Positions 1-9,900 of a stretch of 43,637 bases of DNA are shown here, one piece after another. This DNA is from Oscillatoriales cyanobacterium. Lineage in GTDB: Bacteria; Cyanobacteriota; Cyanobacteriia; Cyanobacteriales; Microcoleaceae. The translations under genes and the position numbers were made by a program. The stretch is from positions 1-43,637 of the forward strand of contig RDXX01000064.1 of assembly GCA_004292955.1 (NCBI GenBank), read 5' to 3'. The notes under the pieces are model-generated. The model did no database searches. It worked only from the letters and a program-made list of their open reading frames with translations, and was not told where the DNA came from. Position 1 is the stretch's first letter, and each line of letters starts with the position of its first letter.

Positions 1-31
1 ATATTTGCCCTCATGGCAACGTTCTGAAACT

Positions 32-2227
32 TTACCAAAATGGGATATCACGATTATCCCATTTTGACTGGTATTTTATTTGTCCGCGAGTCCCTAACAT
101 CAACCAAGAAAACTTGCTCGCCACACCTTCCATCCTAAACAAAACTCCCGAGAAAATAATCTGAGGTAGCAATATTAGAGGTAAAGCACTGTTAGCTTGA
201 GAGCCATTTTTGACGATCGCCGAAACCAGCAATCCGAGACTGATGCAGCTCATTAAAGTTAGAAAAGTGGTAATAGCTGCTCCCACCGGCCAGGAAATCA
301 AACTCGGTTCGGGGGATTTGAAAGCAATCAGAATCACTCCTACCATCAACAGCGTTTGCAATACTGCTAACCCGGAAAGTATGAAAACCTTGGAACCCAA
401 ATAAGCAAATAATCCTAAATTAACCAAACGTTCCCGCAGATAAATAGCAGATTCCTTGACAATTTCTTGCAGGGAAGTTGCCAGACCCACCCAAATAGCC
501 GCGCAGGTAAATACAAACAAAACTCGCATCGCTAAAGGTGCTAAAGTTGGCTCCGGCGCACCAATTAACGGGTCTTTATCCCTGACGGCAAGTCGCAGCA
601 AACTAATCCCGATGGGAGCAGTTAATAGAGCTAAACTTAAGTTAACTAAGTCGCGGGAAATAAGCTGAAAATAGCGCTGGGCTAGCAAAACAAGTTGTTT
701 GATAAAAGATACAGATTTGGGCTTGGGAGGTGCAGCGGGCGTTTTTCCACTAGCGTTGCCGGTGCTGAAGTGGTTAACAATATAGCGCTGATAGTAGGGA
801 GATTTTAGAAATTTTTCTGCCCAACTTTGAACGTTAGTTTCTGACGTTTCTAATTCGTTGTAAATATCGGCAAAATCCCCAGTTTTGACATCGAAAAAAT
901 CGAGGGCTTCCGTGGGCGGGCCGAAGTAACAAAGCCGTCCGCCGCGGCCCATAAACACAATGCGATCGCACATCGTGATATTTGCCGTCGCGTGAGTCAC
1001 CAGAATCACCGTCCGGCCTTGACTTGCCAACTTTCGCAACAGTTGCATCATCTTCTTGTCCAAACCCGGATCGAGCCCAGAAGTCGGTTCGTCCAAAAAG
1101 AAAAGTTTCGGATCTGCTAACAGTTCAACTCCGATGCTAACCCGTTTGCGCTGTCCGCCACTAAGCTGTTTTACAAAAGCAGTACGGCGGTGAGTCATTT
1201 CAATATCTTCTAAAGTTTTTGTGACTACTTCCTTAACATCTGTATCGGGAGGTAAGCGTAATTTAGCGGCATAACTCAACACTTCTTCTACTGTCAAATC
1301 TGCGTGAATAATATCATCTTGAGGCACGTAACCAATTTGATTGCGATAAATATTGAAGTTTTGGCGCAGGTTGTCGCCGTTGAGAAACACAGCGCCTTGA
1401 GTAGTTTTCTCGATGCCTAAAAGCGTCCGCATTAAAGTAGATTTACCCGCGCCGCTACCGCCGACTAAAGCCACAAACTGCCCAGGTTCGATCGCCAAAG
1501 TGATACGATCCAAGCGCTTGGGAATCACCAGACTGTCAGCATCCAGGCGAATTTGACTGCCTCGGTCTTGCACCTCTAACGTATGATTGCGGTAAGTTAG
1601 AGTAAACGGGCCGATCCGAATCGCATCTCCCTCGGCCAACTGTACAGAATTCGTGATGCGCTGGCCGTTGACAAAAACGCCATTAACACTGTGATCGCGT
1701 AAAATATAATTGCCGCGACTGTCAGCGTCAATTGTCGCGTGTCGCCTCGAAACCAGTGGCGCATCTAATTGTAGCGAAGCATTTGGATCGCGGCCCAACA
1801 AAACCGATCGATTGCTGAGGGGAATTGACTGTTTGCTGGGGGGAAAGATTTGACTCGCCAGGGGATTAAAATAAGTCACCAAAACTTGATTTTTGGGATC
1901 GAGACCGATTTTAATTTCTGTACCGTTTTTGAGACAATAACCGTCGTTGGGAGTGATGCGAGTGCGATCGACAAATAAGCCATTAGTGCTCGGCTGCTGG
2001 CCGTCACCGTCGTAAATCCAGTAATTTTGGCCAATTTGGCGCAACACAGCGTGAACCCCGGAAACTGCGCGCCAGGGTTCGGGAACAACCAAATCAGCAC
2101 GAGTGCGATCGCGCCCCAGTACGTGCTGCGGCTGTTTTAACTCTAACTGTATGCTTTGATCTTGACTCGTTAATACTAAATAAGGGCGATCGCTGACAGC
2201 AGTCGGTTGTCCTATATTACCTATCAT
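32..2227 (-). CDS. FHA-domain ABC transporter (ABCG-like half transporter), probably C-terminally truncated
   Basis: 731 aa. Two N-terminal FHA phosphothreonine-binding domains are visible (about residues 20-115 and 135-215, each with an LGRD start; the second has SRRHA and NGVFVNG). An ABC ATPase domain follows: Walker A GGSGAGKST at 256-264, signature LSGGQRKR from 355, Walker B LFFLDEPTSGLDP. An ABC-2 type membrane domain begins near residue 530. The family resembles ABCG half-transporters fused to FHA domains, which suggests an export ATPase controlled by Ser/Thr phosphorylation; the substrate is unknown. The ATG at 2225-2227 follows a purine-rich AAAAAAGG. From memory, relatives continue well past the SWLML segment with a last loop and helix. 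Here the frame departs after SWLML into about 20 unrelated residues and stops at 32-34 inside a perfect inverted repeat, so the end looks broken or replaced. The family call is firm; the truncation is inferred. Confidence 0.85.
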   Translation of the reverse strand: MIGNIGQPTAVSDRPYLVLTSQDQSIQLELKQPQHVLGRDRTRADLVVPEPWRAVSGVHAVLRQIGQNYWIYDGDGQQPSTNGLFVDRTRITPNDGYCLKNGTEIKIGLDPKNQVLVTYFNPLASQIFPPSKQSIPLSNRSVLLGRDPNASLQLDAPLVSRRHATIDADSRGNYILRDHSVNGVFVNGQRITNSVQLAEGDAIRIGPFTLTYRNHTLEVQDRGSQIRLDADSLVIPKRLDRITLAIEPGQFVALVGGSGAGKSTLMRTLLGIEKTTQGAVFLNGDNLRQNFNIYRNQIGYVPQDDIIHADLTVEEVLSYAAKLRLPPDTDVKEVVTKTLEDIEMTHRRTAFVKQLSGGQRKRVSIGVELLADPKLFFLDEPTSGLDPGLDKKMMQLLRKLASQGRTVILVTHATANITMCDRIVFMGRGGRLCYFGPPTEALDFFDVKTGDFADIYNELETSETNVQSWAEKFLKSPYYQRYIVNHFSTGNASGKTPAAPPKPKSVSFIKQLVLLAQRYFQLISRDLVNLSLALLTAPIGISLLRLAVRDKDPLIGAPEPTLAPLAMRVLFVFTCAAIWVGLATSLQEIVKESAIYLRERLVNLGLFAYLGSKVFILSGLAVLQTLLMVGVILIAFKSPEPSLISWPVGAAITTFLTLMSCISLGLLVSAIVKNGSQANSALPLILLPQIIFSGVLFRMEGVASKFSWLMLGTRGQIKYQSKWDNRDIPFW
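37..65. repeat. Perfect 10-bp inverted repeat at the 3' end of the FHA-ABC gene
   Basis: AAAATGGGAT (37-46) and ATCCCATTTT (56-65) flank a 9-nt loop. The repeat overlaps the last codons of the minus-strand ABC gene, whose stop lies at 32-34. It could be a terminator hairpin or the end of an inserted element that displaced the original 3' end. Confidence 0.6.
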
Positions 2228-2555
2228 ATTTAAATCGCCTTTTTTGCATTCACTTTTGTCAGCATATCAAAAGTAAGGCAACAATCCACTTATTTATTTG
2301 CGAACTAATGCAAAATGTCTATACTATCGTCTTCCGCGCGCGTTACATCTATATTACTTATTCCCTATTCCCTATTCATTCTTTCCTCTTCATTTTGTCA
2401 ACCGTCAACTGACAGGGCGCATCTGGGTTTTGAAGAGGGCGAAGCATGACCGCATATAAGTTATTAGTGATAATCTCATATTTTCTGCGGTCATGCTTCG
2501 CCCCTACACACGTATTTGGCAAACTCAAATGCACACAACTGACAACTGACAACTG
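2228..2555. repeat. Intergenic region with hairpin element and heptamer arrays
   Basis: 328 bp without a convincing gene between two minus-strand genes. It holds a short TTCCCTA array (2361-2377), a perfect 18-bp inverted repeat (2437-2454 with 2486-2503, 31-nt AT-rich loop, arm beginning GGGCGAAGCATGACC), and the beginning of a TTGTCAG/TTGACAG-type heptamer array from about 2538. The inverted repeat resembles small palindromic interspersed elements of filamentous cyanobacteria. The plus-strand open frame across this stretch is repeat-derived and not credible. Confidence 0.7.
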
Positions 2556-2575
2556 TCAACTGACAACCGACAAAC
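2538..2575. repeat. TTGTCAG/TTGACAG heptamer array overlapping the ATPase stop codon
   Basis: Five to six 7-bp units, read on the minus strand as TTGTCGG, TTGTCAG, TTGACAG, TTGTCAG. The minus-strand ATPase frame runs into the array and stops at the TGA inside one TTGACAG unit (2556-2558). The last five residues of the protein are therefore repeat-encoded. Confidence 0.8.
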
Positions 2576-4400
2576 TTCGCAGCCGATTAATAGCCGCCGC
2601 CAATTCAAAGCGGCGAAACATAGCAAAATCTCCCTCAGGAAAAGAGGATAAAATATCCATCCCCTGCGCGTCAATATCTGCCATCACCAAATCGATAATT
2701 TCCGACAAAGTGCGCTTCCCGTCTATGTAGTGACCCTTTGCATAAATCATTGCCGAGGCGATCGCCCGCAACTGTCCCCTGTCCACAATTTGCTCGACAG
2801 CGCCCAAATCAATCTCCTCAGTTCCGAAAGCCAATTCATCCACATCCCGCACCTTCACCCGCACATCTCGCCGTCCCCGACTCGGATCTAAACTAGCAGG
2901 AACCGGGACTCTGTGAGTAATATCACCAAAACTTTCTCCCCCTTCAGCAGCGCGACTGGTCGAGTAAATACTTGCTATTTCTTTAGCTTTTTCCGTCACA
3001 TTATATGCTGCAAAATTATCCATGGAAATCACAGTATCCGCCACATCAAAATAATCGCCGCTTCCGCCCATGACTAAAATCGTCGATACGCCATAATCTG
3101 CGTACAACTGTTTCACTTTATCGATAAACGGCGTAATCGGTTCCTTATCCTTAGCAATCAGGGCCTGCATTCTGCGATCGCGAATCATAAAATTAGTCGC
3201 CGCCGTATCCTCATCCACCAACAAAACAGGTACTAAATCCCCTTCACAAGAGGCGGCTTGCATCCCTGTCGCAAAAGATTGAGATTCTTCCCTCTTCCTT
3301 CTTCCCTCTTCCTTCTTCCTTCTTCCTTCTTCCTTCTTCCTTCTCCCAACTTCCAAAGCCTCAATAATATTAGCAGCTTGCGACGTACTGCCGCTCGCAT
3401 TTGCAGTAGAAAATTGTACAGTATCTCTACCTTGCGGCAAATGATTGATAAAAGGAGAAATATCCACCGACGCCACACTTCTGCCATCTTCCGCCCGAAT
3501 TTTCACCGCCGCCGGACTTGTCACCACAAATTCCCTACCATCACCCGGAATTCGGTTATAAACTCCCAACTCAATCGCCCTGAGTAAAGTTGATTTGCCG
3601 TGATAGCCACCGCCCACAATCAAACTAATCCCAGCGGGAATTCCCATACCGGAAATCAAACCGCGATTCGGACAATTAAACTCAACCTTTAACGACGGTG
3701 GCGACACAAAAGCCACAGCATCATTTAACAGAGGACGGTTGTCAACACCGCTGCGGCGGGGTAAAATAGAACCGTCAGCAACAAACGCAACTAATCCGTT
3801 TTCAGCTAACTGCTGCCGCAGCCAATCAGCATCTTCTACCGTTTCAACATGAAGGCGACATTCCGCAGCATTTAAGCTAGAATATTTCAGAGATTGGCTG
3901 ACAATTCGCGGGATATCTTCGCACAGCATTTCAGCAGCTTGTCGCCCTAAAATACTGCGCCCGCCCGCCGGAAGTCCGACGGAAAATCGGATTTCAACCC
4001 CCCCTAAATCTCCCAGATCTGATGCAGTTGAGTCTAGGATAAATGCCGAAGTTCGTTCTAAAACTTCTTGTCTGAAGCGAGTCACTGCGATCGTACCGCT
4101 TTTACCGCTGCCGCGCTTGCTGCTGATGCTATATGCTGCTTTGTCAAACTGGCGAGTTAGGTAATCTCGCAGGGCTATTTCTCGACTGCGAGATTGGAAA
4201 AGTTCGCGGGGAATTCGAGCAATGTTTGGCGGAACTTTGACTCTAAATTTACTGGGAGATGCAAAGGGATCTCCCTGGACATAATCAATTATTAATGTGA
4301 ATTCTGAAAAATCATATCTACCTTGAATGTCTTTGTACGCTTTGTAGCTTCGATTGTCTAGTTGCAGTAAATGCTGTCGCAGATTGTCTTTGTTAGTCAT
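2556..4400 (-). CDS. ABC-class P-loop ATPase (PF09818-like) with in-frame heptamer-repeat insertion
   Basis: 614 aa from the ATG at 4398-4400. The frame stays open for another 23 codons upstream, but only through a GGAAGAA repeat, so the internal Met (MTNKDNLR) is preferred. It resembles the predicted ATPases of the ABC class (PF09818): Walker A GGGYHGKST at 263-271, an STSQAANIIEALEVG block, Walker B-like LLVDEDTAATNFMIRD, and MGGSGDYFDVADTVI. The function is unknown; these are soluble P-loop proteins. Residues 353-389, between EALEVG and VLLVDEDT, are about 37 aa that I do not expect in the family. The first 20 or so are an RRKKEEG heptapeptide repeat encoded by a 7-bp DNA repeat. The last codons (LSVVS) and the TGA stop lie in a different heptamer array. 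Family assignment is fairly sure; activity with the insertion is unknown. Confidence 0.85.
   Translation of the reverse strand: MTNKDNLRQHLLQLDNRSYKAYKDIQGRYDFSEFTLIIDYVQGDPFASPSKFRVKVPPNIARIPRELFQSRSREIALRDYLTRQFDKAAYSISSKRGSGKSGTIAVTRFRQEVLERTSAFILDSTASDLGDLGGVEIRFSVGLPAGGRSILGRQAAEMLCEDIPRIVSQSLKYSSLNAAECRLHVETVEDADWLRQQLAENGLVAFVADGSILPRRSGVDNRPLLNDAVAFVSPPSLKVEFNCPNRGLISGMGIPAGISLIVGGGYHGKSTLLRAIELGVYNRIPGDGREFVVTSPAAVKIRAEDGRSVASVDISPFINHLPQGRDTVQFSTANASGSTSQAANIIEALEVGRRKKEEGRRKKEEGRRKREESQSFATGMQAASCEGDLVPVLLVDEDTAATNFMIRDRRMQALIAKDKEPITPFIDKVKQLYADYGVSTILVMGGSGDYFDVADTVISMDNFAAYNVTEKAKEIASIYSTSRAAEGGESFGDITHRVPVPASLDPSRGRRDVRVKVRDVDELAFGTEEIDLGAVEQIVDRGQLRAIASAMIYAKGHYIDGKRTLSEIIDLVMADIDAQGMDILSSFPEGDFAMFRRFELAAAINRLRSLSVVS
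3286..3347. repeat. GGAAGAA heptamer array inside a coding sequence
   Basis: On the minus strand the unit is GGAAGAA, with a few GGGAAGA variants, for about 60 bp. Three units make 21 nt and seven codons, giving RRKKEEG repeats in the ATPase. The same unit occurs as an intergenic array immediately upstream of the gene (about 4408-4465). This unit has no stop codon in any of the six frames. Confidence 0.9.
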
Positions 4401-4407
4401 TTCTTGT

Positions 4408-4465
4408 AAGGAAGAAGGAAGAAGGAAGAAGGAAGAAGGAAGAGGGAAGAAGGAAGAAGGAAAGA
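4408..4465. repeat. GGAAGAA heptamer array upstream of the ATPase start
   Basis: About eight 7-bp units (GGAAGAA, some GGGAAGA) end a few bases before the ATG of the minus-strand ATPase. It falls where the leader and ribosome-binding site should be, so copy number could affect translation initiation. The true promoter is not obvious. Confidence 0.85.
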
Positions 4466-4473
4466 ACACCTTA

Positions 4474-4650
4474 CATAATTACCAATTACCAATTACCAAT
4501 TACCAATTACCAATTACCAATTACCCATTACCAATTACCAATTACCCATTACCAATTACCAATTACCCATTACCCATTACCAATTACCAATTACCAATTA
4601 CCCATTACCCATTACCCATTACCCATTACCCATTACCCATTACCCATTAC
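4474..4650. repeat. ATTACCA/ATTACCC heptamer array, about 25 units
   Basis: About 175 bp of uninterrupted 7-bp units: mostly ATTACCA at the left, ATTACCC at the right, with interspersed switches. It begins just after the GGAAGAA array and ends inside the M28 peptidase gene, whose TAA stop (4647-4649, minus strand) is part of the last GGTAATG unit. One plus-strand frame is open through the array (NYQLPIT repeats), but this is a repeat artefact. Confidence 0.95.
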
Positions 4651-5672
4651 CGAATTTCCAATAATTTAGCAGTAGCATTAACCACAATTTGAGCAGAACC
4701 GATGAAAAAAGGTCGATCGATATTTGCGAGTGTATCGGTAGACTGGTGGTAGTGGGGCGATCGCAAATTTGCAGTATCCGTCACCAACACAGCACCAACT
4801 CCTTTATACCAGAAAGGCGCGTGGTCACTACGCAAAACATCGGGAGTCAGCAGCCCTTTCAGAGGAACCGGCAACGTCATCACCGGTGGTAAATCAGCTT
4901 GTGGCGACTCCGCAAAAGTACCCAACAGCAGCGGATGTTCCGCATCCCCAATCACAGCAATAAACTCGCCCTTATCGGGAGAAGTCACCCCCGCTGCATC
5001 TAGAAAAGGTTGCGGTTTCAATCCTTCGGGATATCGCTGACATCCAGCCGTGCGGCAGGCATAACCGATCATATCCAGGACGATCGCACCCTGCAAATTT
5101 TTTAACCGCGCCGGGCTACCCGCGAATGCTAAACTACCTAAAAGTCCGATTTCTTCCCGGTCAAAAAATGCCACTTGCAATGTCCGAGGCGTAGGACGAG
5201 AACCCAGCAATCTTGCTACTTCTAAAACTGCCGCAACTCCTGTTGCATTGTCGTCAGCCCCAGGAGATTGTGGTACAGTATCGTAGTGTGCTGCAATTAA
5301 AATTGCACCAGCGTTTGAGTCAGTACCTTTTCTCTCGGCGAAAACGTTGATTCCGCGATCGAACTCCTGCAATTTTGGTGAAAAACCGAAGGTTTTCAGT
5401 TGTTGGGAAATGTAGTCTCTCGTAAAAGAGCGAGCTCGTTCTCCCTCGCGTTCCCCTGCTAAAGTTTCGACGTGTTTCCACAACCGGGACGAGTCAACTT
5501 GCGGCTGACTGACTGCATTTTTTTCAGCAGGAGACTGGCTTTGGAAAGTGTGGATAGTGCGATCGATCGAAACTTCCGGTACAGCCGTTTTCGGCTGCAA
5601 CGAGTCAGAGCCCCAACCCACAACTGCCACCGCAACCAGAATAAATAGCGCTATCGAAATCAATTGTTTCAT
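4647..5672 (-). CDS. M28-family zinc aminopeptidase, membrane-anchored or exported
   Basis: 341 aa. The N-terminus has a hydrophobic signal or anchor (about residues 3-20), then a linker and an M28 peptidase domain. Expected zinc ligands and catalytic residues are visible: HYD with His129 and Asp131, GADDNATG with Asp140/141, DREE with Glu173/174, DMIGY with Asp200, and SDHAPF with His284. It is predicted to trim N-terminal residues from peptides in the periplasm or at the outer face of the inner membrane. The ATG at 5670-5672 has only a weak ribosome-binding site but gives a normal signal sequence. The coding end reads directly into the ATTACCC heptamer array, which contributes the stop codon. 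The substrate is unknown; all metal ligands seem intact. Confidence 0.9.
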   Translation of the reverse strand: MKQLISIALFILVAVAVVGWGSDSLQPKTAVPEVSIDRTIHTFQSQSPAEKNAVSQPQVDSSRLWKHVETLAGEREGERARSFTRDYISQQLKTFGFSPKLQEFDRGINVFAERKGTDSNAGAILIAAHYDTVPQSPGADDNATGVAAVLEVARLLGSRPTPRTLQVAFFDREEIGLLGSLAFAGSPARLKNLQGAIVLDMIGYACRTAGCQRYPEGLKPQPFLDAAGVTSPDKGEFIAVIGDAEHPLLLGTFAESPQADLPPVMTLPVPLKGLLTPDVLRSDHAPFWYKGVGAVLVTDTANLRSPHYHQSTDTLANIDRPFFIGSAQIVVNATAKLLEIR

Positions 5673-5994
5673 CAGTAAGTCTATTTTATATTTTAGGCTA
5701 TTATGTTTGTGATTTTACTTGACACCATCCTTTAAAATAACCCTGTTTCCAAAAATGAAACTCAAAGTTCTTAACATTTTTTCTAGTAGCGCTATCCTCA
5801 AAGATCGTATTGTATAACTAGCTCTTAGGTACGTAGTTGCGCTTCAGCGCTCTTTTCTTTTATATATGAAAGAGCGCTTTCATCGCAACTACGTACCTGT
5901 TTCAATGTAGCCGTTGCGTAATTCCTGTTACTTGCTTCAGAAAATTCACGACGAACTCAAATACTAATTTACATTCGTAACTCACAACTCAAAA
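5673..5994. repeat. Intergenic region with GTACGTAGTTGCG hairpin element
   Basis: 322 bp between two minus-strand genes. Its clear feature is a hairpin element at about 5827-5898: the left arm starts AGGTACGTAGTTGCG and the right arm ends CGCAACTACGTACCT, with complementary AGAGCGC blocks inside. The same family occurs at 10297-10520. A short degenerate 7-bp AACTCAC repeat lies near 5978-5996. I see no gene. Confidence 0.75.
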
Positions 5995-6573
5995 CTACTT
6001 TTTCTCCCACTCTATCTCCTTATTTCCCAATATCAACCCGCTGCTGCTACCCACAGCATAAGGAATAGTTTTTGCGGAAAACTCAACAATTTGAGTTGGT
6101 TGTTGAAACCACTCCGAGTAACTGGGATTTAGTTGGTCGTACAGTGCTTTTAAAGCTTGGATTTCTGCCTCTAGCTGCGCTGCTGCTTGATTAATTTTGC
6201 GAGCTTGTGCTTGCAGGCGCTTTTCCCCGGTTTGAACGTGGTTTTCTACTTCTTTCCAGTGCTCTCCCGCCAGCAATTTATCTAGTTCACCTTGTTTGTA
6301 ATTGAGTAAAGCCTGTTTTGCTTCCAGTTGCTTTTCAATAATTTTAGTCTCTCGGTCAATTTCCTGGATTTGCTGCAACCACTGCTCCCCAAAAGCAGCA
6401 TTTTGCTGGTGGAACTCGGCAAGGGCCTCAGGAGTATTATTCTTGGGAAAACTGACTGTCACTCGGCACTCTGAGCGCTGTAGGCAAAGTTTTTCCCGCG
6501 TCTCTTGCAGAGTGGCAACTTCTGCTTGCAGCGCGCGGACTTCTGTTTGGAGTTCTGGGATCGTCTGACTCAT
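5995..6573 (-). CDS. Coiled-coil hypothetical protein
   Basis: 192 aa, not recognised as a named family. Residues 1-40 and about 70-150 are rich in Glu, Gln, Leu and Ala with heptad-like spacing, so long coiled-coil helices are likely. There is no signal peptide or membrane segment, so it should be cytoplasmic. The last 40 residues are less helical and end in a charged tail. The ATG at 6571-6573 is the only sensible start. It stands alone on the minus strand, divergent from the large GGDEF/EAL gene. A structural or adaptor role is possible but not shown. Confidence 0.7.
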   Translation of the reverse strand: MSQTIPELQTEVRALQAEVATLQETREKLCLQRSECRVTVSFPKNNTPEALAEFHQQNAAFGEQWLQQIQEIDRETKIIEKQLEAKQALLNYKQGELDKLLAGEHWKEVENHVQTGEKRLQAQARKINQAAAQLEAEIQALKALYDQLNPSYSEWFQQPTQIVEFSAKTIPYAVGSSSGLILGNKEIEWEKK

Positions 6574-6915
6574 TGGTTCAATTCGTGGATCTCTGCATCG
6601 ATCTTAAGCTAATTGTTTATTTTTCTAACAAATCTCCGCCGCCTATGAGCGGGAATTTTCTAATTTTAGCGCGATCCCAGCCGATGTCTAGGCATAATGG
6701 CGGATAGTTTGTGGCACAATGGCCGATGACAGATCTTAAATTAAGATTAAAATTATAATTAGTTACAAAGATAAATTCTTATTTTTGAACTCTTCAATTT
6801 ACTAAAGCAACATAAATTTAGGTGCTATTCTTTCTGTAATTCCTCAACATATGCTCAAAGTATTTAGATTTCTTGAGACAGGAAGACATCTTTTTAAAAT
6901 CAGGAACTGGAGCAA
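6574..6915. other. Divergent intergenic region, no feature recognised
   Basis: 342 bp between the divergent coiled-coil gene and the GGDEF/EAL gene; the right half is AT-rich. It must carry both promoters, but I cannot identify convincing -35/-10 pairs or operators. A GGAG ribosome-binding site for the right-hand gene lies at 6909-6912. Confidence 0.4.
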
Positions 6916-9900
6916 ATGAAAATTACGTATCAATTGATTTTGGTATCTTTGACTGCTGCTATTTTTGGTGTGGAATGTAGCATTAATTCAATAAAATTGT
7001 CGGCAAGTATAGGGGATATAACCGACAATCGCAGTGTGGAAGCAATTTTGCTGGAGCCTGAGAAACTTAGCTCTTTGGGAGCGTCATCTCGCCCCACTAC
7101 TTCGGCAGCCGCCGACTTATTTGTAGATAATTTATCCCAAAGAGAAGCTGTACATTTACCAAGCGACAACTTTATACATTCTCCGCAAAATTCCGAAAAT
7201 AAACGTAGTTTTGGTCGGGAAACAATCTGTTCTTTTTTGGCTTTTATTTCTATAGTAATCTCGTTATTAATCAGGACGAACACAGCAACTATCTTATCTA
7301 AGACGAGCGGGAAATCTCACTCTGAAACAGAGAAAGAAAAGCTACCAGAAGCAAAAAAAGTGTTGCGTCAAAAAAAAGAACAAGATATCGGGGATACTAT
7401 TGCCAAAATGACCCAAGATTTGCAGCAAACTGCGGAATACGCCCTCGATATTTGCGAGGAAATGAGCGTCTCGATCGTTGCTACAACTCCCGGCGGTCAT
7501 ATCCTGTCGTCTAACCAAGCTACCTGTCAACTTTTAGGATACTCTAAAAAAGAGTTGTTAGGCAAACAAATAGCTGGACTTTTCAAACAAACTGAATCAC
7601 CGGCAGCCGGATTAGAATCAGCAACATTAACAGCCCAAGGTTCTGTCCGCAACGTCGAAAAAGTCTACCTTTCCAAACAGGGTAAAAAAATAATTGTACT
7701 GCTTTCAATTTCAACTATTCGCGACGGCAAAGGTGAAGTGAGCGGCAAGTTGTATGTAGCACAAGATATTACCGATAGCAAGCGGGCTGAAAGAGATTTG
7801 CGGCGCAGTGAAAAAAAGTTTCGGCAACTGGTAGAAACTGTTAATGCTGCTGCATTTATCTATCAGCGCCGACAGTTGCGCTATGTCAATTCTCAGACAG
7901 AAGCTTTAACTGGATATACTCGCGAAGAATTGCTAGGATTGGATTTATACGATTTTATTCATCCAGATTTTCGATCGACAGTTAAACAATGGGGTAAATC
8001 CCGCCAGCCGCGAGACAGTGCAGGCTCAAAATATGAAGTGAGAATTATCACGAAAACTGGAGAAACTCGCTGGATTGAAGCCACTGTTGATATTATCAAA
8101 TTTGAGAGAAAAGCGTCAATATTAGTCACTGCTTTTGACATTAGCCATCGCAAATTAGCAGAGTTAGAACTAGAAACATCTCTTTCTTTGCTTCAAGCAA
8201 CCATTGAATCTACTGCTGACGGAATTCTGGCGGTGGATGGTAGCGGAAAAGTTGTCAGCTTTAACCGCAAGTTTGCTCAAATGTGGCAGTTGCCAGATTT
8301 TCTGCTAGATTCGAGAGATAGCAACCAAATTTTGGGGTTCGGAATCAGCCAGTTAAGATACCCGGAAATCTTTCTCAACCGTGCTAAAGAATTGTCCGAT
8401 ATCCCCGCAGCAGAAAGTTTCGATGTCATCGAGTTTCAAGATGGCAGAATTGTCGAACGCTACTCGCTACCGCAGCATACTGGAGGCAAAATTACTGGTC
8501 GAGTGTTCAGCTTTCGGGATGTAACGGAACGCTGGCAATCTGAAGAAAAACTCCGCAAAAGTGAAGAACGCTTTCACCTGCTGACGCGGGCAACAAATGA
8601 TGCAGTTTGGGATTTTAATGTGTCAAGAAATGAGTATTGGTTGAGCGAAGAGTTTGAAAAAGTTTTTGGATACAAACTCAACGAAACTCAGACGATAGAT
8701 TTAGAATCATGGTGGCTGAATGTTCATGCCGAAGAACGGGAAAGAGTGAAGTCTAGCTTCAACGAAACAATGAACTCAGACGCTCAATGTTGGTCGGAGG
8801 AATACAGCTTTCGCCGCGCAGATGGGGGATATGTTTTTGTGCTCGATCGCGGTTACATTATCCGGAATGCTAGCGGTGAAGCAGTGCGGGCGATTGGCAC
8901 TATGATGGATATCACTCAGCGCAGGCAAGCTGAAGAAATTATTCGCTATCAAGCTGTTTATGACCAACTCACAGGTTTACCGAACCGGATACTGTTTAAC
9001 GATCGCCTGTTGGCTTCATTAAAACAAGCTAAAAAAAATGAAAAAATGCTCGCTGTGATGTTTTTAGACTTGGACAGGTTCAAAAAGATTAATGATACGC
9101 TAGGTCACGCTGCGGGCGATCGCCTGTTAGAGGGTTTTGCCGGACGCATCAGCGACACTTTGCGATCGACGGATACGGTAGCCCGCTGGGGAGGCGATGA
9201 ATTTACTGTACTGCTTCCCGAAATCAATTGCTTAGAAGATGCGATTAAAACAGCTCAAAGAATACTCGACAATTTAAAACCAGCATTTAAACTAGAACAA
9301 CAGGCGTTTCACATCAGTAGCAGCATCGGCATTGCCCTTTATCCCAACGACGGTGAAGATGCCGAAACTTTAGTCAAAAATGCCGATGCCGCTTTGTACC
9401 GCGCTAAGGAAAGGGGAAGAAATAATTATCAATTATACACTGCAACACTTAATCCCGAAGGCAGCCAGTTGCTAAATATAGAAAACAGGTTGCACGAGGC
9501 TCTAGAACAGGGAGAATTTGAGATTTTTTACCAGCCAAAAGTAAACATCACTACTTGGAAAATCCAGGGTATGGAAGCCCTGCTGCGCTGGAAACATCCA
9601 GAATTAGGTTTAGTTTCTCCGGCGACATTTATTCCGATCGCCGAAGAGAACGGATTAATTGTCCCTATTGGCGAATGGGTGCTGCAAACTGCCTGCACTC
9701 AAAATAAAGCTTGGCAGGATGCTTTGCAACCAGATTTGCGGGTAGCGGTTAACTTTTCGGCGCGGCAGTTTCAGCAATTTAATTTAGTGCAAATGGTGGC
9801 GAATTGTTTGGAAAGAACTGGTTTAGCACCGAAGTATTTGGAGTTAGAAATCACCGAGACTACAGCTATGCAAGATGTGGATTATACCACAAAAGTTTTG

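Noticed and set aside
2446..2730. Plus-strand 94-codon frame over the hairpin and array
   Set aside because: The sequence is the hairpin element plus heptamer repeats followed by antisense of the ATPase C-terminus; no RBS and no family.
4354..4692. 112-codon plus-strand frame with NYQLPIT repeats
   Set aside because: It is produced by the GGAAGAA and ATTACCA heptamer arrays and runs antisense to two real genes.
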